A DNA stretch of 64,000 bases from Stieleria magnilauensis (GCA_007753675.1 CP036432.1:3384394-3448393), one strand, 5' to 3'; shown: positions 43,079-53,025, counted from the stretch's first letter. The notes: generated by a model not told the origin, from the sequence alone. Translations and numbers: made by a program.

Positions 43079-45538
43079 GTGGACGGTTTCGAAGACATCA
43101 TCAAGGAATTCCTCGTCGAGAGTTACGAGAATCTCGACAAGCTTGACGATGATCTGCTCGCCCTGGAAGACGCGCCGGACGATCAGCAACGGCTGGCCAG
43201 CGTGTTCCGCACCGTTCACACCATCAAGGGAACCTGCGGATTCCTCGCACTGCCCAAGTTGGAACGCGTCACCCACGTCGGTGAAAATCTGTTGGTCCCG
43301 CTCCGCGACGGCGAACTGACGCTCACCCGCCCGATCGCCGACACCCTGCTGGAAATGGTTGACGCGATTCGCGCGATGCTGCGGCAAGTCGAATCCGGCC
43401 AAGGCGAGGGCGATGACGATTACGAGCCACTCGTCGCCCGCCTGGAAGCCGCGCGGACGCAACCGACAGCGACGACGGTCGATCCGCCGACGGCGCCCCT
43501 TGAGGGTGGACCGACAGCGACGGGTGCAGGGCCGACAGCGGCGTATGCGCCCCAGTCGGCCGCACCGATCGTCAGCGAACCGATCGTGTCGATCGCGGAT
43601 CAACCCCCATCCGAAAACTCGGCGACGACCTCACAAGCCAGTGACACGGTTGCGGCAGACGCTGCGTCCGGAACAGACTGCGACAACGCCGCCGAATCCC
43701 CCCTCCATCACCCGGCAGCACCCGAACCGGCAACACCCAAACCGGCAGCACCTCGCGACGCGGCGCCCGAACAAGCGAACTCCGAGCGCGCCCGTTCCGA
43801 CTGGAAAGACGCTTCCGGCGTGACGAAAACCGAAGCGTCACTGGTCGATGCCTCGGTACGTTTGGATGTCGAACTGTTGGACAAATTGGTCAATCTGGTC
43901 GGTGAACTGGTGCTCGCCCGAAATCAGATCGTTCAATTCAGTCGGTCCACCGACGACGCTCCCATGCACGCCGCGGCCCAGCGGCTCAACCAGATCACCA
44001 GCGAACTGCAAGAAGGCGTCATGAAGACGCGGATGCAGCCGATCCGCAACGCATGGGGAAAACTGCCTCGCTTGGTTCGCGACCTCGCCGCTTCCCACGG
44101 CAAGCAGATTGATATCCGCATGGAAGGCGAAGAGACGGAGGTCGACAAGACGGTTTTGGAAGCGATCAAGGATCCGTTGACCCATATCGTTCGCAACGTG
44201 GTCGATCACGGCATCGAACTGCCCGAGCGCCGCATCGCCTGCGGAAAACCACCGCGGGGCGTCTTACATCTCAATGCCTTTCATGAAGGCGGCCAGATGA
44301 TCATCGAGATCAGCGATGATGGGGGCGGCATCGATACCAACATCGTTCGCGCCAAAGCCATCGAACGGGGAATGATTTCAAGTCGGCGGGCGTCCACGCT
44401 CAGCGAAAGTGACATCACCCATTTGATTTTTTTGCCGGGGTTCTCCACCGCCGCTTCGGTCACGAACGTTTCCGGCCGCGGAGTCGGGATGGATGTCGTC
44501 AAGACAAACATCGAATGCATCGGCGGAAGCTTGGAGATTCAAAGCACGCTCGGCTTGGGAACGACGTTGCGAATCAAGATCCCGCTGACGTTGGCCATCA
44601 TCCCCGTGCTGCTGGTCACGACCGAGGGAGATCGTTACGCGATTCCGCAAGCCAGTCTGCTCGAATTGGTTCACATCGACAGCCTGCGCGCGCACCAGGA
44701 AATTGAATTCATCCACGATACTCCCTTGTTCCGGCTTCGCGAACAACTGTTGCCGTTGATCTACTTGGATGAACAACTGGGGCTTCACCCGCCGCGGCGG
44801 CGGGGCGATCCGCCGTCCGACCTAAATATCGTCGTGCTCTATGCCGATGGTCACCAATTTGGTTTGGTCGTCGATGAGATCACCGACACTCAGGAGATCG
44901 TCATCAAGCCGCTCGGCTCGCATTTCAAAGAGATTCCCGTCTATGCCGGGGCAACCATCATGGGTGATGGAAAAATCTGTTTGATCTTGGATCTGATCGG
45001 CTTGGCCCAGAACGGCGGCATCACCGGAGGACAGGCCGAACGCAACACGCCGATTGCACAGCCTCCATGGCACTCGAATGAATCGTCCAGCGAATCGCTG
45101 TTGATCGTCGATTTGGGGGACGAATCACGCGTCGCGATCCCGTTGTCGTCGGTCGCACGCCTGGAGAAATTCGTGTCATCGGACATTGAACGACTGGGCG
45201 ACTTCCATGTCGTTCAATACCGCGGTCAAACCATTCCGCTGTTCTCCATCGACGGGTCGCTGGAGTGTCAACTCGTTGATTTTTCATCCCAGCACCTGGG
45301 CTTAGAGGCTCCGTTGCACACGGTTGTCTTCCGTGACGGCGACCGTGTCGCGGGGATCGTCGTGAAAAAAATCTTGGACATCCTGCACGACCAACCGGTC
45401 CACGCCGAACCCGAAGGCGGTCAGGCAGGCGCCGCGAGGCATCTGGTGATCCAGCAACGCGTCACCCGCATCATTGACTTGGAGACGTTTCTGCGATCGT
45501 CCTTGCGGCGTTGGGCCGACGCCTGGTCCGCCGCCTAG
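43079..45538 (+). CDS. cheA: chemotaxis histidine kinase CheA with two CheW-like domains
   Basis: 819 residues from a GTG start. P1/HPt at 1-110 with the phospho-acceptor His47 (TVHTIKG). A Pro/Ala/Thr-rich linker covers about 125-255 with no clear P2 domain. P3 dimerisation (VELLDKLVNLVGELVLARNQ) leads into the P4 ATPase (DPLTHIVRNVVDHGIE, ISDDGGGID, GRGVGMDVVKTNI). The C-terminus has two CheW/P5-like domains in tandem, the first IPVLLVTTEGDRYAIPQASL onward, the second from ESLLIVDLGDESRVAIPLSS. It phosphorylates CheY and CheB in response to receptor arrays. It is the first gene of the chemosensory cluster. Confidence 0.94.
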   Translation: MDGFEDIIKEFLVESYENLDKLDDDLLALEDAPDDQQRLASVFRTVHTIKGTCGFLALPKLERVTHVGENLLVPLRDGELTLTRPIADTLLEMVDAIRAMLRQVESGQGEGDDDYEPLVARLEAARTQPTATTVDPPTAPLEGGPTATGAGPTAAYAPQSAAPIVSEPIVSIADQPPSENSATTSQASDTVAADAASGTDCDNAAESPLHHPAAPEPATPKPAAPRDAAPEQANSERARSDWKDASGVTKTEASLVDASVRLDVELLDKLVNLVGELVLARNQIVQFSRSTDDAPMHAAAQRLNQITSELQEGVMKTRMQPIRNAWGKLPRLVRDLAASHGKQIDIRMEGEETEVDKTVLEAIKDPLTHIVRNVVDHGIELPERRIACGKPPRGVLHLNAFHEGGQMIIEISDDGGGIDTNIVRAKAIERGMISSRRASTLSESDITHLIFLPGFSTAASVTNVSGRGVGMDVVKTNIECIGGSLEIQSTLGLGTTLRIKIPLTLAIIPVLLVTTEGDRYAIPQASLLELVHIDSLRAHQEIEFIHDTPLFRLREQLLPLIYLDEQLGLHPPRRRGDPPSDLNIVVLYADGHQFGLVVDEITDTQEIVIKPLGSHFKEIPVYAGATIMGDGKICLILDLIGLAQNGGITGGQAERNTPIAQPPWHSNESSSESLLIVDLGDESRVAIPLSSVARLEKFVSSDIERLGDFHVVQYRGQTIPLFSIDGSLECQLVDFSSQHLGLEAPLHTVVFRDGDRVAGIVVKKILDILHDQPVHAEPEGGQAGAARHLVIQQRVTRIIDLETFLRSSLRRWADAWSAA

Positions 45539-45565
45539 CACAACAAACACCTTCGATCACGCCAT

Positions 45566-46030
45566 TTGAAAAACATCATGTACACCACCACGCTCACCCG
45601 GCCGGAATCCTATTGCACCTTTTTGGTCGATGGGCTGTTGTATGGCATCGAAGTCCAGAAGGTCCAGGAAGTCATACGAGCTCAGCCGACCACACGCGTC
45701 CCGTTGGCCCCTCAAGTCGTGCGTGGCCTGATGAATCTGCGCGGCCACATTGTCAGCATGTTGAGCCTACGCAAGGCACTGGGATTGCCGGCCCGTTCCA
45801 GCGACAGCCATGAGATGAGTGTCATCATTCGTTCCAGCGAAGGCCCGGTCGGTTTACTGGTTGATGAAATCGGTGACGTGATGCGGGTTGATCAGGCGGA
45901 CTGCGAATCGGTGCCCGGCACGCTGCACCGCCGGCAGCGTCCGTTCTTGCGATGTGCCTACAAACTGGAACAACGATTGTTGCTGATCCTCGATGCCGAT
46001 CGCGTCGCCACCGCCACCGCCACTGATTGA
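45566..46030 (+). CDS. cheW: CheW coupling protein
   Basis: 154 residues forming a single CheW domain: [21 protein letters not shown], the receptor-facing [23 protein letters not shown], and [15 protein letters not shown]. It links the receptor tip to CheA in the array. Starts 27 bases after cheA and precedes the receptor gene. Confidence 0.95.
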   Translation: MKNIMYTTTLTRPESYCTFLVDGLLYGIEVQKVQEVIRAQPTTRVPLAPQVVRGLMNLRGHIVSMLSLRKALGLPARSSDSHEMSVIIRSSEGPVGLLVDEIGDVMRVDQADCESVPGTLHRRQRPFLRCAYKLEQRLLLILDADRVATATATD

Positions 46031-46094
46031 CGTTGACGTCATCACCACCTGCCCAAGCTACCGTTCAATCTTCACGCCGGAAAGGAATAGTTTC

Positions 46095-47669
46095 GTGTCC
46101 TTCAATCGCCTCACCGTTCGCTCCAAAATCTTCATCCTTGTCGGTGCCTGTGCACTCTCCTTTGTCGGTTACGGATTGTGGTCTTGGAATACGTTGTCGG
46201 TGGCCAAAGTCCATGGCCCCTATTACAACAGAATCATTCAGGGGAAGGATTTGATTTCGGACACGGTTCCGCCTTCCAACAACCTCATCGAATCCTATCT
46301 GCTGTCGCTCGAAATGGCCCACGAGGTGGAAGAGGGTGTCGGTGCGGAACAGATTCAGCAACTGGTTCAACGCGGCATCGAATTGAAGCAGAAATTCGAA
46401 ACCAGTCATCGTTTCTGGGAACAGGAACTCGCCGAAGGACCGATGAAGAAGCTGAAAACGGTGGAGTGCTACGAAACGGCCAAGCAATTCTTTCGGGTCC
46501 GGGATCAGGACTTCGTGCCGGCTTGTTTGCGGGGGGATGTCAAATCGGCCAAATTGCTTTCTCGAGGCCCGATGCGGAAGCAGTACGAACAACATCGCGA
46601 CGCGGTCAATGCGGTCGCTTCGATGGCGACCCGTCGCAATGCGGCCGACGAAGCGGCTGTCCAAGCCCTAGTCGATGCGCGAATGCTGTGGTCGCTCGCC
46701 GGCGCCGCAGGCATTCTGTTGGGGATCGCCGGTTTTGGCATTTATGTCGCCCGCGAAACCATCCTGCCGCTGCGTCGCTCAGCGACCAACCTTCGTTACC
46801 TTTCAACCCACGACCTGACCGATGTCAGCCGGCGGCTGCGGCGGGATGCAGAGAACACCAGCGATCAAGCCACCATGGCCAGCGGGGCGGCCGAAGAGGT
46901 CAGCGCTAATGCGCATGCCTTGGCGACCGCCGTCGAGCAGTTCGAAGAAAGCATCAAAGAAATCGCCGCCAACGCGGCCAATGCCGCCTCGGTCGCCCGC
47001 AATGCCGTTTGCGCCACCGAACAAACCAACCAGACCATCACCCGTCTGGGCGAAAGCAGTGCGGAAATTGGCAACGTCATCAAGGTCATCAACTCGATCG
47101 CCCAACAAACCAACCTGTTGGCCCTCAATGCGACCATCGAAGCGGCCCGGGCCGGTGAGGCCGGCAAAGGCTTTGCCGTCGTCGCCAACGAAGTCAAGGA
47201 GCTTGCCAAAGAAACTAGTCGGGCGACCAAACACATCATCGGACGCATCGAAGCGATCCAAGCCGACACGCAAGAAGCGGTTAATGCGATCGGGTTGGTC
47301 AGCGAGATCATTCGCGAGATCGATGAAAGCCAGAACGTGATCGCCGGCGCCGTCGAAGAGCAAACGGCGATGACCTCGGAAATCTCGCGCAACATATCCG
47401 ACGTCGCAACCGGCAGCTATGAAATCGTCAAAAGCATCACGATGGTCGCCGAGACGGCGCAAAGCACAACCTCCGGCAGTGATGAAACCCTCGTGACCGC
47501 CGCCAGCATCGAACGGTTGGCCGCCGATTTGATGCTGCTGGTCGGGCAATCCGGTGAAGCGTCCGGACGCGAAACCTCAGAGCAAGACAGCGCATCAAAC
47601 CGAGGCGCCTCCGGTGGCAAGTATCGCTTGCCGGCCGCCAAAGAAGACGCGTTCCTGGAATCGCTCTAA
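46095..47669 (+). CDS. methyl-accepting chemotaxis protein
   Basis: 524 residues from a GTG with AAAGGA upstream. Two membrane helices (about residues 12-30 and 192-214) enclose a helical periplasmic sensor of about 160 residues, probably of the four-helix-bundle type. The cytosolic signalling domain has the hairpin tip [20 protein letters not shown] followed by [22 protein letters not shown]. The likely methylation region flanks it. No C-terminal CheR-tether pentapeptide is seen (it ends DAFLESL). The ligand is unknown. Confidence 0.93.
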   Translation: MSFNRLTVRSKIFILVGACALSFVGYGLWSWNTLSVAKVHGPYYNRIIQGKDLISDTVPPSNNLIESYLLSLEMAHEVEEGVGAEQIQQLVQRGIELKQKFETSHRFWEQELAEGPMKKLKTVECYETAKQFFRVRDQDFVPACLRGDVKSAKLLSRGPMRKQYEQHRDAVNAVASMATRRNAADEAAVQALVDARMLWSLAGAAGILLGIAGFGIYVARETILPLRRSATNLRYLSTHDLTDVSRRLRRDAENTSDQATMASGAAEEVSANAHALATAVEQFEESIKEIAANAANAASVARNAVCATEQTNQTITRLGESSAEIGNVIKVINSIAQQTNLLALNATIEAARAGEAGKGFAVVANEVKELAKETSRATKHIIGRIEAIQADTQEAVNAIGLVSEIIREIDESQNVIAGAVEEQTAMTSEISRNISDVATGSYEIVKSITMVAETAQSTTSGSDETLVTAASIERLAADLMLLVGQSGEASGRETSEQDSASNRGASGGKYRLPAAKEDAFLESL

Positions 47670-47720
47670 TTCAGCCCCCCTCCCACAGCCCAAACAACCA
47701 ACAGCCGCCCCCTCCCAACT

Positions 47721-47733
47721 GGTGCCATCCACC
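47721..47733 (-). repeat. REP-like word near the 3' side of the RAYT gene
   Basis: On the minus strand it reads GGTGGATGGCACC, one base off the word GGTGGGTGGCACC found at 49150-49162 on the other side of the RAYT gene. The two copies are inverted with respect to each other. Confidence 0.55.
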
Positions 47734-47917
47734 TCCTGTGACCGCGACGACTGCAACAGCGATCGTAACAGTCCTTCAGTGCTATTGGAAAGCGAATCGC
47801 AGCGGGTCTTTACTGTAGTGTCGCTGGATGTCGATGCTAATTGCAACGAGGCCACGATACGATCGTGGACTATTGAATGCGCAATTGCAGACCGAAGGAA
47901 CTCGGATCAGGCTTTGG

Positions 47918-49081
47918 TTATGCAGCGAAGCACTCGGCGACTTGCCGGTGCCCTTTGGCCCATTTGCGACCGCTCGACTCGGCGAACTGTGTCATGCCGC
48001 TCGGTGATCCCGCACAGCAGCTATTGCCGAAGTAACGTTGAAAGTTCCAGACCAGATCACGCCACATCGACAAGTCGATCCCTAACCGAGAAACCAGTCC
48101 CTGCAGACTCGGGGGGACCTTGCGTCCCGCTCCCTCTTCGCTTTGCTTCGCCGTCCAACGGAGCAGTTTGGTGTAGTCTGTCAGGCTGATCCCCAAGAAC
48201 CCTTTGTCGCTCGCCCGCACACCCTCGCGGTTCAACTCCGCATCGCTCGAAAGTGTCGAACGATTCAGGGTCAACGGCGCCAGCCAACCGTCGCGACGAA
48301 TGCGTTTGCCGGTCGGGTTCCTGCGTTTCGCTCGCTTCTTGTTACGCAGTTCATCGACCGGCGTGTTGCGACGCTCTTCGCCAGCCTGTTTTGTGGTGAT
48401 CGGAACCAGGTCAAAGGCGGCTGAGTCGATCTGCTGGCCTTGCTCTGCCTTGATCCGATCGTAGCCCGACGTGTGCACCGACTGGTCGGGCGATTCCGCC
48501 AGCGCGGCACGAACCGGATTGAGGTCCACGTACATTGCACACGCCAACAATCCCGCCTCGTCGGTAATGCGTTGCAGCTTGAATCGGCCTTCCCAGAATC
48601 GACCGGTGCACTCGTCTTGCCGGTTAGCCATCCGCGCAATCGGCTCACTCAGGGAACGCATGAACCAGGAGATATCCGACAACCGACGCCGTACTTCGGC
48701 AAGACGCTCCCGATCGGAGACCAGCATTTGTACATCGTTTTCGGTCGGCTCGCCCAAGTGCTCTTCGATTCGACGTCCGGGGAAGACTTTCAGCCACCGG
48801 ATGGCGACCTCTTGATCGGTCCAAGCGGCGACGACGTCGGGCCGATTGCGGAGGATCAGATGCAGGTGATTGGACATCACCGCATAGGAGAGCACATCGA
48901 CACCGAACACGGACGCCAGGGCTTCCATCCGCCGCCGAATCCACTCGCGTCTGAAGCCATAATCCTTCCCCGTCGCCCGGTCGACGCCCGCCAAGAACGC
49001 GCGCCGGACACACCGCTGAACGGCATGGACAATCGACACTTCATCACCCGCAACCTGCTCTGAACGCAACGGACGTCCCAT
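47918..49081 (-). CDS. REP-associated tyrosine transposase (RAYT, Y1 transposase-like)
   Basis: 387 residues. The Y1_Tnp domain has the metal-binding HLH motif (MSNHLHLILRN, His72/His74) and a catalytic Tyr184 in CAMYVDLNPVRAALAES, the usual RAYT arrangement. The C-terminal half is basic (KKRAKRRNPTGKRIRRDGW) and of unknown fold. RAYTs are single-copy domesticated relatives of IS200/IS605 transposases that process REP sequences. It sits on the minus strand between mcp and the HDOD gene, breaking up an otherwise all-plus chemosensory cluster, with REP-like words on both sides. Confidence 0.88.
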   Translation of the reverse strand: MGRPLRSEQVAGDEVSIVHAVQRCVRRAFLAGVDRATGKDYGFRREWIRRRMEALASVFGVDVLSYAVMSNHLHLILRNRPDVVAAWTDQEVAIRWLKVFPGRRIEEHLGEPTENDVQMLVSDRERLAEVRRRLSDISWFMRSLSEPIARMANRQDECTGRFWEGRFKLQRITDEAGLLACAMYVDLNPVRAALAESPDQSVHTSGYDRIKAEQGQQIDSAAFDLVPITTKQAGEERRNTPVDELRNKKRAKRRNPTGKRIRRDGWLAPLTLNRSTLSSDAELNREGVRASDKGFLGISLTDYTKLLRWTAKQSEEGAGRKVPPSLQGLVSRLGIDLSMWRDLVWNFQRYFGNSCCAGSPSGMTQFAESSGRKWAKGHRQVAECFAA

Positions 49082-49149
49082 GGCACCTTCCTCCCCAAAA
49101 GCAATGGTGGCCCGATTCTACCCCGGTGGAGAAATAGAGTCAAATAAAT

Positions 49150-49162
49150 GGTGGGTGGCACC
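49150..49162 (+). repeat. REP-like word near the 5' side of the RAYT gene
   Basis: GGTGGGTGGCACC in the imperfect palindrome AATGGTGGGTGGCACCATTT. It contains TGGGTGGCAC, the same word that both IS110 copies split at 17.2/18.7 kb and 19.6/21.2 kb. Confidence 0.65.
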
Positions 49163-49309
49163 ATTTGGGTGAGGGGTGGGGCGACGGCGGCGGTCCGATG
49201 TCCGTGTTCCCCTACGTTCGAGAAAATTAACAGTTCCTGCCGACCCCGTCGCGCAACGGCACCGACAATTGCCCGACTCCCCTACGTAATCATTACAGTG
49301 GTATCTCTG

Positions 49310-50203
49310 ATGACCGTCCAAACCTGCTCACCACCCGAAAAGCTCAAACAAGCCCTTCTCAAGCGTTCGGACGAATTGGCCATGCTGCCGGCGGTCGCCA
49401 CCGAAGCCTTGGAGTTGGCACAAGACCCCGACTGCGTGACCGCCGAATTCGCCGGAGTCATCGAGCGTGATGTCAAACTGGCCACCGAAATCCTGTCGCT
49501 GTCCAACAGCGTGTATTTCGCTGCCAGTTCCCCCGTCGTCAGTCTTCGCCAGGCGGTCGTTCGACTCGGATTGCGGCAATGCCGGAACCTGATCCTGACC
49601 TCCAGCGCGGCGAGCTTGATGAAAAGCATGCCGCTTGAACAGGAGTGGGTCCGCGAAGTCATTTGGCAACACAGTTTTCGCACCGCTAAGGTGGCCACCC
49701 ACATCAATAAACAGCTGCGGCTCGGTTTCGAGGGTGAAGAGTTCACCGCGGGCCTGCTGCACGATTTCGGCCGCCTGCTGTTGGCGGTCGCCGCCCCCGA
49801 GTCCTTTGCCAAAGCCGACCCGTTGGCGTTTGTCGAAGACGGGCAGTGCTTGACGGCCGAAAACGAAATCCTGGGGATCGACCACTGCGCGTTCGGCGCC
49901 TGGTTCGCCACGCACAACGGGCTCCCCCGCGCCCTGGTGGCCTCCATCGAACTACATCACCTGCCAGAAACCCATCACCCCGACGGCAAGCTGATTTCGC
50001 TGGTCGCCGCGGCCGACCACATCGCCAATCACTTCCAACGGTACGAAGAAGCCACCGACTATGACGTCGGACTCAACCGCGGGGCTCATGTGATCGCCAA
50101 GAACGGGCATCCGCAGCTCTTGAACAACGACAACGGGATCGTCGAAACGATTTTCGGCGAAGTCCTGCAAGACAACCAGCGCGATCCCAGCGATCTTTCC
50201 TAA
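49310..50203 (+). CDS. HDOD-domain signalling protein
   Basis: 297 residues dominated by an HDOD domain: LKRSDELAMLPAVATEALEL, IERDVKLATEILSLSNSVYF, LRQAVVRLGLRQCRNLI, and GLLHDFGRLLLA. HDOD proteins are HD-related but usually non-enzymatic; the HD pair here is LLHDFG. They often act in c-di-GMP and chemotaxis signalling. The start is the ATG at 49310; upstream the frame is open but without support. It lies 20 bases before cheB. Confidence 0.88.
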   Translation: MTVQTCSPPEKLKQALLKRSDELAMLPAVATEALELAQDPDCVTAEFAGVIERDVKLATEILSLSNSVYFAASSPVVSLRQAVVRLGLRQCRNLILTSSAASLMKSMPLEQEWVREVIWQHSFRTAKVATHINKQLRLGFEGEEFTAGLLHDFGRLLLAVAAPESFAKADPLAFVEDGQCLTAENEILGIDHCAFGAWFATHNGLPRALVASIELHHLPETHHPDGKLISLVAAADHIANHFQRYEEATDYDVGLNRGAHVIAKNGHPQLLNNDNGIVETIFGEVLQDNQRDPSDLS

Positions 50204-50222
50204 CGTCGAAGGAAGCTTGACT

Positions 50223-51323
50223 ATGAACAATGAGATTCGCGTCATGGTGTGTGACGATTCAGCGATCATGCGCCGGTTGATCCGAACCGCGCTGGAGCTG
50301 GAACCGTCGATGACAGTGGTTTGCGAAGCCAAGCACGGACGCGACGCCATCGATCAGCTCGACCAGACCCGTCCCGACATTGTGGTGATGGACATCGAAA
50401 TGCCGGTCATGGACGGCGTCGAGGCGGTTCGAGAGATTCGTAAACTGGGCCGCACACTGCCGGTCATCATGTTCAGTTCGCTGACCAGCCGTGGCGCCGA
50501 AGCGTCGCTGGATGCCATCGCCGCCGGGGCAACCGATTTCGCCACCAAACCGACCGGTGCCGGACACATTCAAAAAGCCTTGGATTCGCTGCGGCGAGAC
50601 CTGATCCCCAAGCTGATGCAATGGACCGCCGGCAAGCGGGCCGATTCGATGGCGGCGACCTCTGCTGCCGAACCGACCGCGACCTTCCCGACCAGGGATG
50701 CCGAGGGATCGAATCGCAGCGTCGCCGCGATCGCCATCGGCGTTTCCACCGGTGGCCCCCAGGCCTTGTCCAAACTGTTGTCGGGACTTCCCCACGACTT
50801 CCCCACACCGATTCTGATCGTCCAGCACATGCCACCGGTGTTTACCGGACTGCTCGCCGAACGGCTCTCCTCACAAACCGGCCACTGTGTTCGCGAAGCA
50901 GCCGACGGCGATCGGCTCACGCCGGGAACCGTCCTGATCGCCCCGGGCGACCATCACATGGTCGCATCACGTGAGCGTGACGGGGTCCACGTGCGATTGA
51001 ATCAGGAGCCCCCGGAAAACGCCTGCCGTCCTTCGGTCAATCCGCTGTTCTGTTCGCTGGCCAACTGTTTCGGTGATCAGTCCTTGGGAATTGTCTTGAC
51101 CGGCATGGGACAGGACGGAACGCGGGGCGCCAAATCACTCAAAGCCTGCGGAGCCCGCGTTTACGTCCAAGACCAGGAAAGCAGTATCGTGTGGGGCATG
51201 CCCGGCCAAGTGGCCAATGCCGGACTTGCCGATCGCGTTTTGCCGCTTGATCAAATCGCCTCACAAATCCTTCGCGTCGTCGGCTCCGGCATGCGCGAAC
51301 CCCTGACCGCCTCTACCAGTTGA
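50223..51323 (+). CDS. cheB: chemotaxis methylesterase CheB
   Basis: 366 residues. The receiver domain has Asp11/Asp12 and the phospho-acceptor Asp57 (VVMDIEMPVMDG). After a linker, the methylesterase domain carries the Ser-His-Asp triad: Ser in IGVSTGGPQAL, His in IVQHMPP and Asp in GMGQDGTRG. It removes methyl groups from receptors for adaptation. The ATG at 50223 has GGAAG upstream. It ends where cheR begins. Confidence 0.95.
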   Translation: MNNEIRVMVCDDSAIMRRLIRTALELEPSMTVVCEAKHGRDAIDQLDQTRPDIVVMDIEMPVMDGVEAVREIRKLGRTLPVIMFSSLTSRGAEASLDAIAAGATDFATKPTGAGHIQKALDSLRRDLIPKLMQWTAGKRADSMAATSAAEPTATFPTRDAEGSNRSVAAIAIGVSTGGPQALSKLLSGLPHDFPTPILIVQHMPPVFTGLLAERLSSQTGHCVREAADGDRLTPGTVLIAPGDHHMVASRERDGVHVRLNQEPPENACRPSVNPLFCSLANCFGDQSLGIVLTGMGQDGTRGAKSLKACGARVYVQDQESSIVWGMPGQVANAGLADRVLPLDQIASQILRVVGSGMREPLTASTS

Positions 51324-51352
51324 TCACCGCAACGCAGCCGGTCTCCTTTGCA

Positions 51353-52177
51353 ATGACACTCGCAACCGCCGACTTCGCCTTCCTTCGCACGCTGGTCGCC
51401 GACCATTCGGGCCAACGGTTGGCGCCGCGACACGTCGGCATGCTCGAACAACGGCTCGCGCCGATTGCCGGCACTGCCGGTCTGAAGGACGTCTCGTCCT
51501 TGGTCCGACATCTGCGTCGCAGTGACGATTCGGCGCTCTCCTCCCAGGTGGTCGAAGCGGTCGCCGTTAACGAAACCAGCTTCTTTCGTGACGCCTCGGT
51601 GTTTGAATCACTCGCCAAAGGAGTGCTACCGCAAATCGTCGCCAACAACCGCAATCGAAAGCAACTGCGAATCTGGTGCGCCGCGTGTTCCAGCGGACAA
51701 GAACCGTATTCCATCGCAATGTTGCTGGAGGACCACTTTCGCCACTTGCACGACTGGGACATTCGCATCACTGCATCGGACTTGTGCGAGAAAATGATCA
51801 AACGCGCGCGGCTGGGAACGTTCAGCGCCCTGGAAATTGCCCGTGGATTACCGACCGCCCAACTCCTCCGCCACTTCGATCGTCGCGGTGCAGCCTGGCA
51901 GGCTAAGCCTGAGCTGCGCGAGAGGATCGAATTCCATCGCATCAATCTGGCGCGGCCCTGGCCCTACCTCGGGCAATTCGACATCGTTCTGGCCCGCAAC
52001 GTGTTGCTTTACTTCGATCAGCCGACCAAGCAAAACATTCTGAAACGACTTCGCGGTGCCATGCGTCCCGATGGATACCTTGTCATCGGAGCCGCTGAGA
52101 CTCTGATCGGACTGTGCGTTCCCTATCAAAGGAAAGAAATTGATGACATCGTTTATTATCGCCCCGCGGCCATCTGA
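51353..52177 (+). CDS. cheR: chemotaxis receptor methyltransferase CheR
   Basis: 274 residues from the ATG at 51353. An N-terminal helical CheR_N domain is followed by the SAM-binding core: VNETSFFRD, LRIWCAACSSGQEPYSIAMLL, ITASDL, FDIVLARNVLLYFD. It methylates glutamates on the receptors. A TTG at 51320 overlapping the cheB stop would add eleven residues and is an alternative start. It overlaps the next gene by 35 bases. Confidence 0.93.
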   Translation: MTLATADFAFLRTLVADHSGQRLAPRHVGMLEQRLAPIAGTAGLKDVSSLVRHLRRSDDSALSSQVVEAVAVNETSFFRDASVFESLAKGVLPQIVANNRNRKQLRIWCAACSSGQEPYSIAMLLEDHFRHLHDWDIRITASDLCEKMIKRARLGTFSALEIARGLPTAQLLRHFDRRGAAWQAKPELRERIEFHRINLARPWPYLGQFDIVLARNVLLYFDQPTKQNILKRLRGAMRPDGYLVIGAAETLIGLCVPYQRKEIDDIVYYRPAAI

Positions 52178-52619
52178 GCCCAGCGGTCGCGACAGGATCA
52201 GTCACCAGAGTCTCGCGCAGATGGTCCAGGACGTCTTGACGACCATGCTCGAACTGCCGCACCAATCCTTCGACGGTTCGCCCGAACCCATCGCCCCCAA
52301 TCAGCTCATGGCTGCGGTTCGAATTTCTGGCTCCTGGCAAGCAACTCTGCAGATTTACGCCTGCGAGAAACTGGCCCGCCGCATCGCCTGTGCTATGTTT
52401 GCTCAAGCCGCCGACGTCCTGGACGATGAAGACGTTTTGGATGCGTTCGGCGAAGTCGTCAATGTTATCGGTGGGAACGTGAAAGGAATGATCGACCAGG
52501 ATTGCACCCTCTCGCTGCCCTGTGTCGGAACCGCCCAACCGGATCCGACACCCACCAGTCTGACGATCATGTACGACGTTTGTGGAAACCTGCTCACCGT
52601 CGAACTGATCCAAGCATGA
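52143..52619 (+). CDS. cheX: CheX/CheC-family phosphatase
   Basis: 158 residues. The CheC/CheX/FliY catalytic signature E-x2-N is seen in DAFGEVVNVIGGNVKGM, within the expected helix. CheX removes phosphate from CheY~P. The ATG at 52143 has AAAGGAAAG upstream and lies within the end of cheR. Immediately next is the cheY-like gene it would act on. Confidence 0.82.
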   Translation: MTSFIIAPRPSEPSGRDRISHQSLAQMVQDVLTTMLELPHQSFDGSPEPIAPNQLMAAVRISGSWQATLQIYACEKLARRIACAMFAQAADVLDDEDVLDAFGEVVNVIGGNVKGMIDQDCTLSLPCVGTAQPDPTPTSLTIMYDVCGNLLTVELIQA

Positions 52620-52662
52620 GCTCCTCTCCCGCTACTGGCCAATCGTTTCAAGGAGAACGAAA

Positions 52663-53025
52663 ATGAAAATCCTGATCGTTGACGACAGCAGAGCAATGCG
52701 AATGATTGTCTGCCGCACACTGAAACAAACCGACTTCAGTGGATTCACCGTGATCGAGGCGGAAAACGGAATCGACGCGCTGAACAAGATCGCCACTGAA
52801 TCGCCCGATCTGGTGCTGTCCGACTGGAACATGCCTGAGATGAAAGGCATCGATCTGCTCAAACGCGTGCGTGATTCGGGCAACCACGTCCGCTTCGGTT
52901 TTATCACTTCCGAAAGCAGTCTGGAAACCAAAGAACTGGCCCACGAGGCGGGTGCCGATTTCCTCGTCACCAAACCCTTCACACCGGGTTCGATGCAAGC
53001 GGCGCTCGATCCGATCCTCACCTAG
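52663..53025 (+). CDS. cheY: CheY-like single-domain response regulator
   Basis: 120 residues. The receiver signature is complete: Asp7/Asp8 (IVDDSRAMR), phospho-acceptor Asp54 (LSDWNMPEMKG), Thr82 (FITSESS) and Lys104 (LVTKPF). AAGGAG lies upstream. It is the diffusible output of the array, acting on flagella or another target. Confidence 0.95.
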   Translation: MKILIVDDSRAMRMIVCRTLKQTDFSGFTVIEAENGIDALNKIATESPDLVLSDWNMPEMKGIDLLKRVRDSGNHVRFGFITSESSLETKELAHEAGADFLVTKPFTPGSMQAALDPILT

